Positions 4,748 through 5,986 of a stretch of DNA of 5,986 bases are shown piece by piece. The position numbers and the translations under genes are program-made. A model generated the notes under the pieces. The model made no database searches. It was given only the letters and a program-made list of their open reading frames with translations, and was not told the DNA's origin. Every line of letters begins with the position of its first letter. Position 1 is the stretch's first letter. This DNA is from Niastella sp. Its GTDB lineage: Bacteria; Bacteroidota; Bacteroidia; Chitinophagales; Chitinophagaceae. The stretch covers positions 1 through 5,986 of the forward strand of contig JAJKIL010000240.1 of NCBI GenBank assembly GCA_021154515.1, in the 5' to 3' direction.

Positions 4748-5986
4748 ATGAAAAATAATCATACCTGTAAATTGGCTGTACTGCTTTTCTTCCTGACCGC
4801 AATGGCTGCACGGGCCCAGAATTTTCCTTCCAACATCGACGAATCGAAGGTGCAACCTTATACACTGCCTGATGTGCTTCAGCTACCCAACGGCAAAACC
4901 GTTACCAGCAGTAAGGAGTGGCAACAGGTACAACGGCCCTATATTTATCATTTATATGAGGAATACCAGTTCGGGCGGTATCCAACAAAAAAAATATACA
5001 GTCGCTTCAAGGTACTTGAAACAGACAGCAAGGCACTGGATGGAACAGCTACCCGCAAACAGGTGCGTATTTATTTGCATCCTGCCGATACATCGGTGTA
5101 CATGGATGTATTGCTGTACATCCCCAATGGAGCGAAATCACCAGCCCCGGTTTTTGTAGGGTATAATTTCAGCGGCAATCATACCATCACCACGGAAAAA
5201 AATGTATTGCTTAGCAACCGGTGGATGAATTTCAAAGGGAAAGGCGTAGTGAACAACCGGGCCACAGAAGCCTCGCGTGGCACGGATACGGCCGGCTGGT
5301 CATTAAATACCATACTGGAAAAAGGTTTTGCCGTGGCTACGGCTTATTATGGAGATCTTGAACCCGATACCGCAACGGGCTACACAACTGGCATTCGCAC
5401 CACGTTAAAAGAGGTGCTGAACATTCAACCCAATGAATGGAGCGCCATGGGCGCATGGGCCTGGGGGTTAAGCCGGATCGTTGATTACCTGCAAAAAGAC
5501 AGCCATATCGACGCCGGTAAAATTGCCCTGATCGGACATTCCCGCCTGGGCAAAGCCGCTTTATGGGCCGGCGCCAGCGACCCGCGTTTCGCGCTGATCG
5601 TTTCCAATGAATCGGGTGAAGGCGGGGCCGCCTTGTCAAGAAGATGGTATGGTGAAACCGTGCAGATCATCACGGCCCATTTTCCGCACTGGTTTGCCGC
5701 AAAATATAAAACCTATGGCGACAATGTGAATGCCTTGCCGGTTGATGCACATATGTTATTGTCGTTAATGGCGCCGCGGCCTTTATATGTGGCCAGTGCG
5801 GTTGAAGATACCTGGAGCGATCCGAAGGGAGAATTCTTAAGCGCCAAAGAAGCCAGCAAAGTATATGCTTTGTTTGGGAAGAAAGGGATCGGGACCGATA
5901 GCCTGCCGCCCCTGCACCAACCGGTTGGCGGCACCATTCGCTATCACATCAGGGCCGGTAAGCATGCCGTAACCTTATATGACTGG
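4748..5986 (+). CDS. Secreted CE15-type glucuronoyl esterase (3' end outside window)
   Basis: An alpha/beta hydrolase that in this family (CE15) cleaves the ester between lignin alcohols and glucuronic acid on xylan; bacterial members are often labelled acetylxylan esterase. Open for 413 codons to the window edge. Residues 1-23 form a signal peptide (MKNNHTCK, hydrophobic core, ARA before Gln24), so the protein is exported. Visible motifs: EEYQFGRYP at 71-79, AYYGDLEPD at 199-207, WAWGLSRIVDYL at 237-248, GHSRLGKAALWAGA at 263-276 with nucleophile Ser265, SNESGEGGAALSRR at 286-299, LPVDAHMLLSLMAPRPLYVASA at 330-351, EDTWSDPKGEFL at 353-364, and the region of the catalytic His at GKH 404-406. 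Glu288 lies 23 residues after the Ser, the spacing known from fungal CE15 enzymes. The end at YDW suggests about 15-25 residues are missing. The start at 4748 is set by the signal peptide. No SusC/SusD or other carbohydrate gene is visible beside it. Confidence 0.9.
   Translation, partial: MKNNHTCKLAVLLFFLTAMAARAQNFPSNIDESKVQPYTLPDVLQLPNGKTVTSSKEWQQVQRPYIYHLYEEYQFGRYPTKKIYSRFKVLETDSKALDGTATRKQVRIYLHPADTSVYMDVLLYIPNGAKSPAPVFVGYNFSGNHTITTEKNVLLSNRWMNFKGKGVVNNRATEASRGTDTAGWSLNTILEKGFAVATAYYGDLEPDTATGYTTGIRTTLKEVLNIQPNEWSAMGAWAWGLSRIVDYLQKDSHIDAGKIALIGHSRLGKAALWAGASDPRFALIVSNESGEGGAALSRRWYGETVQIITAHFPHWFAAKYKTYGDNVNALPVDAHMLLSLMAPRPLYVASAVEDTWSDPKGEFLSAKEASKVYALFGKKGIGTDSLPPLHQPVGGTIRYHIRAGKHAVTLYDW

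Noticed and set aside
5337..5639. 100-codon open frame on the minus strand
   Set aside because: Antisense to the esterase gene across its conserved catalytic region. Arg- and Pro-rich composition is typical of a shadow frame.

Overview
The window looks like a piece of a Bacteroidota chromosome, most likely Chitinophagaceae (Chitinophaga/Niastella-like). This is inferred from the protein families, from TTG-N17-TAnnTTTG style promoter sequence, from the lack of Shine-Dalgarno sites before the starts, and from a Bacteroidota-type small HEAT-like protein. No phylogenetic marker is present, so genus is not claimed. There are no rRNAs, tRNAs, transposases or CRISPR arrays.

Layout. Positions 1-1005 (minus) hold a nearly complete glucokinase of the Glk (non-ROK) family that runs off the left edge. 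Positions 1006-1983 are a 978-bp stretch without a gene. Its middle (about 1181-1598) is built of degenerate 11-bp units: one block in one orientation, a second block in the opposite orientation, then four copies of a 44-bp higher-order repeat, each made of four 11-mers. The right part is AT-rich, with a good intrinsic terminator for the gene to its right and a perfect small inverted repeat. Positions 1984-2895 (minus) encode a SAM hydrolase (SAM hydroxide adenosyltransferase family) with a lipoprotein signal. Diverging from it 16 bp away, 2912-3442 (plus) encodes a small helical HEAT/ARM-like protein. A convergent gap at 3443-3548 carries an 8-bp tandem repeat. Positions 4294-4671 and 3549-4265 (both minus, 28 bp apart) are a probable two-gene operon: a VOC/glyoxalase-fold protein followed by a DUF2071 (YqjF-like) protein. 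From 4748 (plus) to the right edge is a secreted CE15-type glucuronoyl esterase lacking only its C-terminal end.

How the genes work together. I see no single pathway. Glucokinase serves sugar catabolism. The esterase serves hemicellulose-lignin ester cleavage outside the cytoplasm, but no SusC/SusD or glycosidase neighbour is visible. The SAM hydrolase, HEAT-like, VOC and DUF2071 genes look like ordinary accessory or housekeeping loci. The least explained part of the window is the 11-bp-periodic non-coding array, followed by the export signal on a SAM-cleaving enzyme.
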